Positions 33,361-44,844 of a DNA stretch of 64,000 nucleotides are shown here, piece after piece. Origin of the DNA: Eutrema japonicum (lineage: Eukaryota; Streptophyta; Magnoliopsida; Brassicales; Brassicaceae); NCBI GenBank assembly GCA_030161315.1, contig BSQW01000005.1, positions 43,678,274-43,742,273 on the forward strand, written 5' to 3'. Made by a program: the position numbers and the translations under genes. Numbering within the stretch: position 1 is the stretch's first letter; the number at the start of each line of letters is the position of its first letter. Below the pieces are notes generated by a model, which saw nothing but the letters and a program-made list of their open reading frames with translations, did not search any database and was not told the origin of the DNA.

Positions 33361-35660
33361 TTTTACCCTTCACAATTTTTTTTTCCACTTCTCTCTCTCT
33401 CGCGTCTTTCTCAAACCTTCATCCTCACAAAATCTCTTTCCCTCTAATCTCTCGCAGCCAATCCACCGCCATATCCCGTCGATCTCCTCCTCCGTCGCAG
33501 CCTCTCTCGCCGACCCAATATCACCGAATAACCAAGGATCGAGAGAGGAGCCACTCAACAGAAACCATATCGCCGGCCACTAAAAACCCTTAATCGCCTT
33601 GATATCCGCTTCAGCCTGACAAGCCCCACCTCCGTCTCTGAGATCCTTTCCAAATTCCGATCCCTCACCGCCGATGGTAAAATCGAAGTCCTCGACGATC
33701 GCCGCCGCTCCTTCCTCCCCTCATCACAAGGCTTCGATCGATGGAATTGCTTCTGTATTCGTGGCTCCACCTGCTTCTATTTTGACACTAGAGCGACTGT
33801 TGGAGACAAGAAATCTGGAGGTATCAGGGGTTAGTGCAATGTCAGAAAGTAGTTTGGCAATACCTCGCTGTTGCCCACAACGAGCTCTCTCTATCTAACT
33901 ATTTTCTCGAATTGCAGAGAAGCTTCTCTCTTTCTCTTTGATTTGATTCTCTCCCTCTGGGAATCACTCTTTACCCAGGAATGTATTTTGAGATTTTTGT
34001 GAATTTTGGTGATTTTGTATGGAAAGTCTATTTTTGTGTATAGAAAGTCTATTTTTCTATGTATAGAAGGGCTGTCACCCAATTGAACCTAATTTTTGGG
34101 ATTTTATGTATAGAAAGTCTATTTCGTAGTTGGATAAGAATGTATTGGCAAGCTGTAAATGATGGTTTAATATATGAATTTTGTGTATAGAAAGTCTATT
34201 TCGCAGTTGGATAAAAATACCATAACAAGTCTATATAGAACACATAGACTGTATATTTGGCTTTCATGGTGGAGGTTCTATATTTGGCTTATGTTAATTC
34301 GATTGTTTGTTTTATTACTTCGCAACACTACCCAGTACTTCGCCGTTGGAGAAATATGTATTGGCACGTTGTAAATGATGGTTTAATATATGTAATTTTG
34401 CTATTTTCTATTTGCTAATTTCATGTGTATAGAACGTCTATTTCTGAAGGAAACCTATATAATGATTAGCTTCGGTGCATTGGATCCAAGCTTCGTATCA
34501 TGTGGATTCTTCCCGTACATCGCTTTAACCAAGAAATCAAAATTTGCTCCCTCACCGGGACAACCGGACTCGGCTTTTCCGTTAACGGCGACCTCTTTCT
34601 CGAGCGAATCGAAAAGCTTCGAGTTAGTGGTTTCTTGGCGATGAAACCTCCATGAGGCACATTGACACAAAAACATGTTGGGTCTATTGTCTTCTACGTC
34701 GCCTTGTGAAAGAGAAGAGAGCATCTATTTGTTTAGAATGTCTATTAGTGTAGAACGTCTATTTTTAAAAAAAATTTGTATTGAAAGTCTATTTTTGGAG
34801 AAAAATGTATTGACACGTTGTAAATGATGGCTTAATATATGGATGAGCAAAGTTTACTAATTTCGGTACAATTTTTTTTTTGTATGGAATGTCTATATAT
34901 ATATGGATGAGCAAAGTTCACAAAAGTTTTTCATTTTCTCTTGTCTCAAATGCAATTTTGCTATTTTCTATTTGCTAATTTCTATGTGTATAGAACATAT
35001 ATATTTTTAAGGAAAACCATTTAGTGATTAGTTTCGATGCATCAGATCCAAGTTTCGTATTTGCTGGATTCTTTCTGTACATAGCTCTAGCCACAAAATC
35101 AAAAGTTGCTCCATCACCAGGACCACCAAAACTTGTTTATCCATTAACGGCAAACTCTTTTCGAGCGAATTAAAAAGCGCCGAGTAGGTGGATTTTCGGT
35201 TTTTCCGTCGAGTAACCCAACGAATTGTGGATTCTCGGTGATGAAACCTCTATGAGGTATGTATTGACATGTTGTAAATGATAGTTTAATATATGGATGA
35301 GCAAAGTGTACAAATGCTTCTATACTATCTTTTCACTTTGTATGAAAGGTCTGTATTTTTTAGTTAGTAGATTTGTTATGTCTTCGATTTTAAAAATTAG
35401 ACTTGCTATGTTATTGAAAAAAATAGACTTTCTACGTTACAAGTGCCATTATTGACGTATGAAAAAAAAATTCGGGTTTGTTTTTCAATATTCAAATCAT
35501 GTTAGACGTGAAATAAAATCAGTGTTTTTTTTGTACTAATACAAGGTTGAACCAGTTACCAGTATACGATTTATGAAAGAAAAAAAATCATTGGGGTAAA
35601 CATATGTGGTGTCAAAATAAATCGTATAGTGAGTCTATTTTTTTGTTGGGTAAAACACTA
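33361..35660. repeat. Unnamed repeat, copy 2 (inverted relative to copy 1)
   Basis: From about 34000 to 35640 this matches, in inverse orientation, the repeat at 16478-17900. Shared pieces include the ISFGALDPSFVSCGFFPYIA stretch (34423-34644, + strand) and the block with CATTGGGGTAAACATATGTG. Variants of TATAGAAAGTCTATTT / TATAGAACGTCTATTT occur about ten times between 34020 and 35000. The adjoining 33370-33900 stretch, GC-richer and exon-like, has no counterpart in copy 1 and may be captured host sequence. No open frame is convincing. Confidence 0.55.
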
Positions 35661-36537
35661 CACCCCTAAAGCTGCTTAGTCACAGGGACATAATGGTCAC
35701 AAAAGCACACAGATGGTTACTTGCTTAATTGTTTTTATCTATGGCTATATTCTTCATACTTTATCCAAAATTGGTTATTTCACCAATTGTCCCAAATAAT
35801 AATCAGAATAAAAGAAAAAAAAATTAAAATTAAAAATTAACTCACGAGATAGTGACATGTGTAAAAAAAAGAAGGGGAAATAACAATATAATAATATAAA
35901 CTTTCTTATTGTTAATTATTTATTTGTTAAGAATACAAAATAACAAAAAAAAATTGTGTTTTATTTAAATGGAAACTAATAAAATCACAAAGATAGAGTA
36001 AGAGGTAAAATAGAAACTACAAAATCAAAAAAAAAATGTAAAATATAAAATTTATATAAGATTCATCATATATAAAATTAGATTAATAACAATTTGTAAT
36101 CATGTTTGATAATTCATTTATAAAAATCAAATGACAAAATTCAGAAATATAAACTTTAAACATGAATGATTACATTAAAGCATAATTTTTAAACATGTTT
36201 GAACAATTAAAATTTTCAGAAGATAATACTTTTTAAAGAAAAAAAATTATTATCAATTTGATCCGGTTTTATGCTATATAAGATTTGAAATTTATTTTTG
36301 GAACTCTTTCATTCATATAGAGAAAATGTTTACCATGTTTATGGATAATATGAATTAATTTTGAAATTTCTTAATTGTGAATTACAAAACATAATTTCTA
36401 GATAACTAAATATGAGTATAGTTATTAATTTTGGAGTATAATATAGTTTACCTTCATTATGCGTATCATGCGAGACCTAATCAAGAAATTAGGAAATACT
36501 CACAATTAAGAAATTTCAAAATTAAGAAATACTCATA
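35661..36537. other. AT-rich spacer
   Basis: Strongly AT-rich sequence; no gene, repeat array or transposon end was recognised. Confidence 0.5.
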
Positions 36538-37655
36538 TCATATATAGTAAAAGCGAAGTGAATTTTCGGAATGGAGCTCTCACGTTCACCCTTAACCGTA
36601 AAACTCGGTTTATCTTTTTTATATCGGTCTGATTTAAGTTTTTTCGTACCAATTATCGATCGTAATCTCGGAATAGATATTTTTTGGCCGTTTTTTTTAA
36701 TTGGGTTGCGATATCCTTTTGCGATTTTCTTGGGATTCTCTTCTGCGATTTTTGGAAATTGTGTTGCGATTTTCTTCTGCGATTATCTATAATTGATTTT
36801 GATTTTTTGTTCCTTGCAATTATCTATAATTGGTTTTTGTAAAACCCTAAATTTTTGACTTTATATATATCACACGTTTATAATTTTTGTGAAACTCATT
36901 CAGTGCCATCGTCTCTTTGATCTGTCTAGATTTATTTGTTAGTACGTTAAACACCTGTGTCGAATATCTTAGTCCTTGTGTCGTCTAGCATTTTTTCTCT
37001 CCTTTTGACTTTATACGTATTTCTTTTGCGATTTTTATATTTTGTTCTGTTTTGTTTTGATTTCTTGGCATCGTCTTTGTTGTTTTTTTTTCCATCATAT
37101 ATAGTAAAATCGAAGTGAATTTTCGGAATGGAGCTCTCACGTTCACCCTTAACCGTAAAAGTCGGTTTATCTTTTTTATATCGGTCTGATTTAAGTTTTT
37201 TTCGTACCAATTATCGATCGTAATCTCGGAATAGATATTCTTTGGCCATTTTTTTATTGGGTTGCGATATTCTTTTGCGATTTTCTTGGGATTCTCTTCT
37301 GCGATTTTCGGAAATTGTGTTGCGATTTTCTTCTGCGATTTTCTATAATTGATTTTGATTTTTTGTTCCTTGCAATTATCTATAATTGGTTTTTGTAAAA
37401 CCCTAAATTTTTGACTTTATATATATCACACGTTCATAATTTTTGTGAAACTCATTCAGTGCCATCGCCTCTTTGATCCGTCTAGATTTATTTGTTAGTA
37501 CGTTAAACACCTGTGTCGAATATCTTAGTCCTTGTGTTGTCTAGCATTTTTTTTCTCTCCTTTTGACTTTATACGTATTTCTTTTGCGATTTTTATATTT
37601 TGTTCTGTTTTGTTTTGATTTCTTGGCATCGTCTTTGTTTGTTTTTTTTTTCATC
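36538..37655 (+). repeat. 557-bp tandem duplication
   Basis: Sequence starting TCATATATAGTAAAA at 36538 repeats at 37095, and the two copies match closely to about 37090 and 37650. Both starts are preceded by A and begin TC, as Helitron 5' ends do, so this may be a duplicated Helitron terminus. The matching 3' hairpin/CTAG end was not found. The duplicated DNA resembles a promoter and leader for the downstream gene-like segment. Confidence 0.75.
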
Positions 37656-37687
37656 GAAACTAATCAATATTTTTTTGTTTGTGAAGG

Positions 37688-38740
37688 TGCATGGTGATCT
37701 ACCTATCGAAGGTAAGTTTCTCACTTTCTGATTTTTAACAATCAAACACATTTATGTTCTTCTTGTGCTTTGTTATCCTTGTGCTTTGATATCAAAATCG
37801 CTGTTCATTTAAGTTTGTTAGCCATCGTCTGTTTCTTTCGTTTATTGATCGTTATTACTAATTATTATTATTCTCTTTGCAATCTATTTTTTTTATTTTA
37901 TTCGTTTTTGCAATCTATCTTTCGACGACAATGATATGATTCTTTCTGTAGATCCTGCGTCGAGTGTGTCTCAAGCTTTAGGATTTATTTATTGATTCCA
38001 GCCTTCTGTTTACGCAGGTCAAGGCGTTGATTCATCGAGGACGTATTACCGCGGCCAAAGGGATCCAGAATCAGGAATAGAGAAGCAAGGCAGCGATCCA
38101 AGAGCTCAACCACAACACCAAGAAAACCCGAAGCCTGGTTATGAAAATAACCGTGGGATGCAGAGCTTTGAAGGTCTTGAACAGAAGTTCATGGATGATA
38201 TAACAAGACTAGCAAAGGATCAAATCGAAGCAGAGGATGCAGAGATTGCCAGACATCGAGAGGCTAGCAACAAATTGGAAAATTCTGCCATTGAAATACT
38301 ATACTTTGTGGTTTTAGTTTGTTGATCTGAAAGCTGTTAACTCTGTATACAGAAAATAAACACCATTAATACTCGGTACGAAGAACAATTAGCTGCACTG
38401 AGGACGGCACACAGGTAAAAGAGAAGAGATCATGAGGAAAGAATCACAAGCTAGGCATCAACAATACAAGCAGCGAACCATGGGGATGATGGATCAGTAC
38501 CATCCAAACACGGTTGGTGCTGCCAATCTAATGCCATCTGGTCATCCCCAGGGTTACATTGGCAATGCTCAAGATCCAGTGGCTGTGGCGGATGCACCAT
38601 CCAGATCCTACGGCTTAGATCGATTCGAAGCATATGGAGAGAGGGCTAGGTTTCAGGGCGGAACCAGAGATCACGGGTTCGAGTCTAGGGGCCAGTACCC
38701 TGGTGGGACCGTCTACGACACAGTCTCACGGTTCTACTGA
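37688..38740 (+). pseudogene. Gene fragment encoding a coiled-coil, Gln/Arg-rich protein end
   Basis: Exon-like pieces follow the 557-bp duplication: a short VHGDLPIEG segment (~37688), a segment at 38018-38280 after TTTACGCAG, ~38353-38417, and an open frame at 38432-38740 ending in TGA. The second and third pieces encode an acidic/basic coiled coil (DDITRLAKDQIEAEDAEIAR; INTRYEEQLAALRTAHR). The last encodes MRKESQARHQQYKQR and a Gly/Tyr/Arg-rich tail ending VSRFY. The frame is broken by a TAA after GGCACACAGG (near 38417) unless an unseen splice removes it. I do not recognise the family. At5g57230 and At5g57240 flank this place in A. thaliana, as I recall, with no such gene between, so it is probably transposed or captured. 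Confidence 0.45.
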
Positions 38741-38889
38741 TGTGATATTTACTTGGAATTGACTCCCACTTTGTTTTGGCTTTATTGATCAATTAAGCTT
38801 TTCAGAGTATCAAAATGAAATCAGGGCTTCTTCTTTTTATCCTGACGAGAGCATTTTGTAAATATACGTCCCAAGTTTTGTGTTTATAA

Positions 38890-39104
38890 GACCATCTCCA
38901 ATGGTAGAACCCCTCATGGGGTTCTTACCAATATTTTAATTATAAATTTTAAGAACCTCTTTCTAAGAACCCCAAAAAAAGTTCTTAAATAAGAACTTTA
39001 AGAACCTTTTTTTTCAAAGTTAAGAACCTCTCTAATATTTATCATTATTTGTCATTATAAAATTTTAAGAACCTCTCCTCTAAGAACCCCCATTGGAGAT
39101 GCTC
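38890..39104. mobile_element. Tourist-like MITE (PIF/Harbinger type)
   Basis: 215 bp with terminal inverted repeats: GACCATCTCCAATGG at the left and CCATTGGAGATGCTC at the right. It is flanked by the 3-bp duplication TAA (38887-38889 and 39105-39107). TAA/TTA duplications and this terminus style are typical of Harbinger-derived MITEs. No coding capacity. Confidence 0.85.
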
Positions 39105-39107
39105 TAA

Positions 39108-40190
39108 TATCGTTAAGAAGAATGTAACCTTCCCAAATGACAAATCGTATGATAATATCACCTATAAAGTTTGCATACAGACCCAAAAGATGGTGTCTAT
39201 AAGTAACTATGCGTATGAATCGTATGATATAGTATTTCTGCCCGTATTTTCGTATTTATACAGGCGTACAATAACAACTTATTAGCAAAAAATATCTTAT
39301 GCAAAAAATATATTTCTGCCTATTTTCGTATTTTATTAGATTTAGAAAATTTGCTTATCAAAAAACAAACTGTATTTAGTGGAATTAGCCACGCAACATT
39401 GAGGTTATTATTAGGAAGGATCTTGGCAATAACCAAACGGAGATTTTGGTGGCAAAAATGCATATATGCCCGTATCTTTCATGTTTAGTTGGATTTATAC
39501 AACTTTACTTAACAAAAACAAAATCTTTTTATTAGAATTTGGTATGTTCGGATGCCTTCAAAACAAAAGATTGGTTTATGGTCATATTTTAAAGTGAGAT
39601 AATTATTGGTTTCCTTTTTTAAAGGAGGATATAGTTGTTATAAAAACTATAACATCCAAGCCCGAAATTTTAGTAATTCTATGGACAGGGAATTTGTTCA
39701 TGAACTTCTACAGCTTTGTCTCATATCAGGTTCTTTATTTGTACTGAGCTGTTAAGATAGTTTTTGTTACAGTGTAAGTATAGTCTCAGAGTTAAGACAT
39801 GTCTTAGTTACAGTGGTAGACTGGTACTTGTTGATATAGACTTGATAAAGATTATAATAAATTTATAGGCACAAAAACTTAATTTATGTTCGAACTCATT
39901 ATAACATTTGAAAATGTCCGACTCTGTTTTGTTGTAACTTTTCCAATGAGAGCAACGAGGCATCGTTTTTGAAAAGTTGTGTATTGTAAATGTGTTTCAT
40001 CAGATTTTGATTTTGATTGAATGAATCAAAGTCTTACAAAACCTCCATTAGAGGAAACAGTAATATAACAAAACATCGATGAAAAAAAACATGTTAGCCC
40101 ACAATCTTACACTCTATTTCTTAATTTCACAAGAATTATTATAATACTTTTAATGAAATTGATTATGTACAAATCCATACAACTATCAAT
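39108..40190. other. Intergenic sequence, no gene seen
   Basis: AT-rich with several ATTTCTGCCCGTATTTTCGT-like partial repeats at 39235 and 39310. No supported gene. Confidence 0.45.
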
Positions 40191-40204
40191 TATAATTCCT
40201 ATTC

Positions 40205-40840
40205 AATATAAGAAGAAAAAAATGGAAGAAGAAGTCGAAGGAGACGAAGACACAGAAGAAAAATAAGTCGAAAAGATGAGGAATAAGACGAAGACAAAGA
40301 CAAAGTCATATCAATTAAATCCGGAAGAAAAATAAAAACATGGATAACACAAAATAATGAAGAAGCATAAGGATACGAAGATGAGAAAGTTGAAGAAGAA
40401 GAACAAAACCGGAAGAACATGAATAAGTCATCGGAAAAGTTAGAGATGAAGAAAAAGAAGAAAACCAGAAGATGAAGAAAACGAAGTAGTAGAAGAAGAA
40501 AACCCGAAGATTATGTAGAAGAAGTTGAAAAAGGTGAAGATGAGGAAAGCGACGAAGAAAAACCAAAAGAATAAGAATTCAAATAAGAAAAAGAATATGA
40601 AAAACAAGAGGAAGAAAAGGAGGAGTAAAAAAAGTGGAAAAGAAGTCGGGGAATACGAATATGATGAAAAAGAAGTCAAAGACGATAAAAAAGAAGAAGA
40701 AAGATACGAGGAGGAAGATAAGAAAAGGAAGCAAATGAAGACGAAGCAAGCGAGATAAGTAAAAATAATTAAAAAAATGAAAAATCAGAAGAAATAAGAC
40801 GAAGAAAAAGAAGCGAGATAAGTAATTTACTATTCATTTA
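40205..40840. repeat. Strand-asymmetric purine-rich tract
   Basis: About 640 bp in which the + strand is almost entirely A and G with few pyrimidines, built on loose AAGAAGAAGA and GAGGAAG motifs. It produces spurious Lys/Glu-rich frames on + and Phe/Ser-rich frames on -. It ends just before the LINE insertion at 40881. Confidence 0.8.
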
Positions 40841-40880
40841 TTTATATGTACACACAATGAGCAATAGTCCAAGCGTTTTC

Positions 40881-41846
40881 AACTGGAATGCTAACATTTG
40901 GAAGGGGAAATTCTCCCCAAAAATTCGAGTCTTCATGTGGATGGTGATGCAAAAATCATTACCGGTGGGTGAAAATCTTCTTAACAGAGGACTCTTCGAT
41001 AGGGCATGTTGCGTTCACTGTGGAGAGTTGGAAACTTCTGAACACTTGTTCTTCCATTGCGAATTTGCGCAACGTGTGTGGCGAAACGCACCTTTTGCTA
41101 TAACCATCCTCTCAGCTAACTTTCCGGACCTCCTCACAGGATATAAAGCTTTAAAGGAATCGATATGCCTCCCACCAACAGGACTAGGATCAGGACCTCT
41201 GTTCCCGTGGCTCTACTGGTCCATTTGATCGGCTCGCAATTTTCTCCTCTTTGAAAACAGAGAGCTCAGCCCAGAGGAAACTTTGTTCAAAGCTATAGGT
41301 GCTGCAAGAGAATGGCAAGATGCCCAAATCTCAGCTATCATACCGACCTACCCTGCTGTGCCAGATGCTCCCCCCACCTATTCACCTGATATCACCATAT
41401 GTCATTCTGATGCTGCGTGGAGAGAGGACACTCAAAATGCGGGTTTCGGTTGGATTTTCTTCGACGAGCAAGGTACTGAACTTTGCATGAATCACTCTGT
41501 AGAAAACTCAGTAGCCTCCCCTCTTATGGCTGAAGCGATCGCGATTCGAGGAGCTTTATCTCAAGCCATTGAGAAAGGGTATACCAAACTCTGCCTCAAA
41601 TCTGATGCTCAGGACCTAGTTCGAGCAATCAAAAATCGGGATCAAATTAAAGAAATTTACGGTATTCTTTATGATATCTACTCCCTAGCAAACAATTTAT
41701 TATCTCTTTCTTTTGCTTACATTCCATGACTCGCCAATATTTCGGCTGATGTCATAGCAAAAAAATCACTTTATGATTTCTCTATAAACTGTTCACGTCT
41801 GTAATCGCAGCTTCTTATTGCAATTGATGTTAAAAAAAAAAAAAAA
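40881..41846 (+). mobile_element. 5'-truncated LINE with 15-bp TSD, zf-RVT and RNase H remnants
   Basis: Flanked by AGTCCAAGCGTTTTC (40866-40880 and 41847-41861) and ending in a 15-A run. The reading frame enters at the left edge with WNANIWKGKFSPKIRVFMWM and continues through the zf-RVT domain CCVHCGELETSEHLFFHC. After a TGA at ~41226 comes an RNase H-like domain: CHSDAAWREDTQNAGFGWIF, then MAEAIAIRGALSQA and LKSDAQDLVRAI. The conserved acidic residues (D of SDAAW, E of AEA, D of SDAQ) are all visible. A second stop follows at ~41727. A partial, inactive copy of an RNase H-bearing plant LINE. Confidence 0.9.
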
Positions 41847-41861
41847 AGTCCAAGCGTTTTC

Positions 41862-42233
41862 CTTGTAACCTCTATTTTATTATAGGTGAATCTCTTTGGA
41901 GATATTGTTCTATATATTAATAGCATCCACTGACTAAATTTAACATACCTCTTTACTTTCTTATTTTTTTTTCTATCATCATTAGAGTTCGATTCTCTCT
42001 GCGCTTATTTTGCTTCCAACAATCTTCAGAATCAACAACGTAAAAAAACTTAAAAAATTGCTTATTGTCGATCTTTAAAAAAAATCGCTTATTGTCGCTC
42101 TTATAATCGTATGGTATGTGTTAGGACATTAATTCTTGATATATTAGAATATTTATATGATTTATTCACTATATATGTGTATATATATACAGTAATACTT
42201 CATTGGGTTGTTTTGTGTGCAAAGGCAGAAGAA
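41862..42233. other. Upstream region of ORP4C
   Basis: AT-rich, with a TATATATATAC stretch ~50 bp before the ATG that may serve as TATA element. No other feature. Confidence 0.4.
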
Positions 42234-44557
42234 ATGAGAAAACACGTTGTGTTGGCAAAGCCTTTCTCGTTGGAAGATGAGAAAGATTCCGAACACACAA
42301 CTTCCAATCTCATCCAACGGATCCTAAGCCTTCTCAAAAACGTACGGCCAGGAACCGATCTCACTAACTTTGAGGTACGTAATTTTTTTTTTTTTGTCTT
42401 CACAATAACTCTTATTTCTATTTGTTTGTCACTTTTAGGTGATAAAAAGTGAAGTATGTATATTGAGAATCTTTGAAGATGTACTATATTTAGTATTTAC
42501 CTTTTTTGGCTCTAAATCTGTATCATTCCACAGATTTCAACTACCAATAAAACAAACTATTTTTTGTTACAACCCGATCGTTTTTTTTTGTCTGTCTTGC
42601 TATTTTCCGAAGTACTTTTTTCCCCTTCATTGAAAATGGAGTTTTAGTTTCCATTTCCCCAAAAAAAATTATTTTCCATTTTAATTAAACTGTATATATA
42701 CATAAATATTACTTTATGATGTAACTTTAGTTACTGAGTTATTAAATCATCCACTTAAAAAAGTAGAGTAACAAGGGGAAAATAATATTAAAAATTTAAC
42801 AAGAAAGATAAAATAGGGAGTAGTTTTCTCAAAAAAAAAAAAGAAGAAGATAAAATAGTAAATTAGTAATAATAAGAAATATTTTCTACCAAGTTTTACA
42901 TCCATAAACTAGTTAAGAGTTTTCCTCTTATCTCTGTTTTCATACTTTGATTTTTCTATGGAATATTAATTTGCAATATTTTGGTAACTAATCATAACCT
43001 AGTGTATAATCTCTCTAATGGATGTACTATTTTATTTATTGCTATATTATGATGAATTTTTAGTAGGTTTTGCTCTTTGATCTAAAAATAATAATAATAC
43101 TCAATAATTGATTTGCTGTGAAAGCTTCCACCTCAACTGAACCTACCGAGATCACAGCTCCAATGCTATGGCGAGATGGTTTATAGTTTCAACGGTCAAG
43201 ATTTACTCGGAGAGTGTGGTCGCCGTGACCTACCAATCGAACGGCTCAAATCGATGGTGACGTGGAACATCTCAACTCTCCGGCCATTGATCTTTGGCCT
43301 GGCTCCGTACAACCCTGTCGGCGAAACTCACCACGTGTCCAACGGTCACATCAACGTTCTCGTAGAGCAAGCATGTCTTTTTTTCTTTTTTTTACTATAT
43401 TATATATCGTCAAATGTTTTACGAAATTTATTAAGTATATAATGTTTTGATTTTTGTTTTCAGATATCGCACCATCCACCAGTGTCTGCTCTTCATGCAA
43501 CTCACGAGAAAGAAAACATAGACGTAATGTTTTGTCAATACTTCACACCTAAATTTCGTGGTATGTATGTTTACTTACACACATAAATCAAATTTATATC
43601 TTTTCTATTTTTATTGATTTCATCATCACATTCTTATTTGCTAAATTACTATGGAGATTATTTTGAAAGTAATTCTATACAAAGCATGTACGTAGTTCTG
43701 TGTTAGATTGTGAGATTCTTGGTTTTAAATTAAATTAAAATTAAAGGTGCTTACGTGGACGTCGAGGTCAAGGGTAAAAGAGTGGTGAAACTTCTAAATC
43801 GAAGAGAGACTTACGAAATGAACCAACCAAAACTTGTCATGACATTTCTGCCGGCGACGGGAGCTCACTGGGCCGGAAAAGTCCTGATAAAGTGCCCGGA
43901 GACTGGACTCGAAGCCGAACTGCAATTACTCCCCGATTCATTTTTGAGTAGATTCACAGGAAACAACAAGAGATCCATTAAAGGCAAGATCTTTGAATCT
44001 TCCTCCGGGAAACGACTCTATGAAATCTTTGGACATTGGGACAGGTAACCAAAAAAATAATAATCCATCTTTCAAATTTTTGTATTGCAGTTACAGAACA
44101 TAGTTTACAGTAACATAATGTTTTCAGAACCGTTACCGCGAAAAATCTGAAGACTGGAGAGCTTGAAGTTATATACAAAGCAAGTCAGAACATTGCCAAG
44201 CTCAAAACTCCCATTGTCAAGAACCTGCAGGTTACTGTTAGAAACTTTCCAGGGAAATTATAATTTTGGATCGGTCTTCCTAATCCGGTTATTTCTGGTT
44301 TGCAGGAGGTGAGTGAGAGCGAGTCGGCGATGGTGTGGAGTGAAGTGAGTGGCGGAATCACGACGAAAGAGTGGGAGAAAGCAAGAGAAGGCAAAAGAGA
44401 TGTGGAGGAGAAACAGAGGGAGTCTCTGAGGCAAAGAGAGGTTTCTGGACAATCATGGATTCCAAAGCATTTCTCCGTGGTTCGAGCTGGTAAGGACTGG
44501 GACTGTGTTCCTCTACAGCCAACGGTTCCTCGAGCTCCTATCATTGTTCCTCTCTGA
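42234..44557 (+). CDS. ORP4C: Oxysterol-binding protein-related protein 4C
   Basis: Six exons: 42234-42374, 43125-43370, 43464-43560, 43747-44044, 44128-44230 and 44306-44557, total 378 aa, matching the recalled ~379 aa of A. thaliana ORP4C (At5g57240). The OSBP signature EQISHHPP (residues ~128-135) is complete and spans the exon 2/3 junction. NLPRSQLQCYGE and the C-terminal SWIPKHFSV segment are also typical. There is no PH domain or FFAT motif, as expected for short plant ORPs. These proteins carry sterols or phosphoinositides between membranes at contact sites. Intron 2 starts GC (CAA|GCATGT) instead of GT and ends AG; all others are GT-AG. It is tail-to-tail with the PPR gene. Confidence 0.92.
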
Positions 44558-44844
44558 CTCACAACTAATTCTCTCTAGAGGTCCTACAAGAAGTACAAAC
44601 ACAAAGTTGTAAGAGATTCTCAAGCTCCGAAAACACAAGCAACGATATTTTTAACTTACCAGTTTATCTTACAGAAAAGCTGTTAATCAACCGCCAAACG
44701 TTGTTCCATTTCGAACCGATTAAATGTCTAACCACATCGGTAATCCAACCTAATAGCTATTCAATTGCAGCTAGTCTGTTCGAACCACTCAGATGATTTT
44801 GCTTTGGCTTTTGGTGGTTTGAGCAGTCAAGTAAGCATACCGAC

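Noticed and set aside
40199..40758. Lys/Glu-rich and Phe/Ser-rich reading frames
   Set aside because: Both strands are open only because of the purine-rich tract; no real coding pattern.
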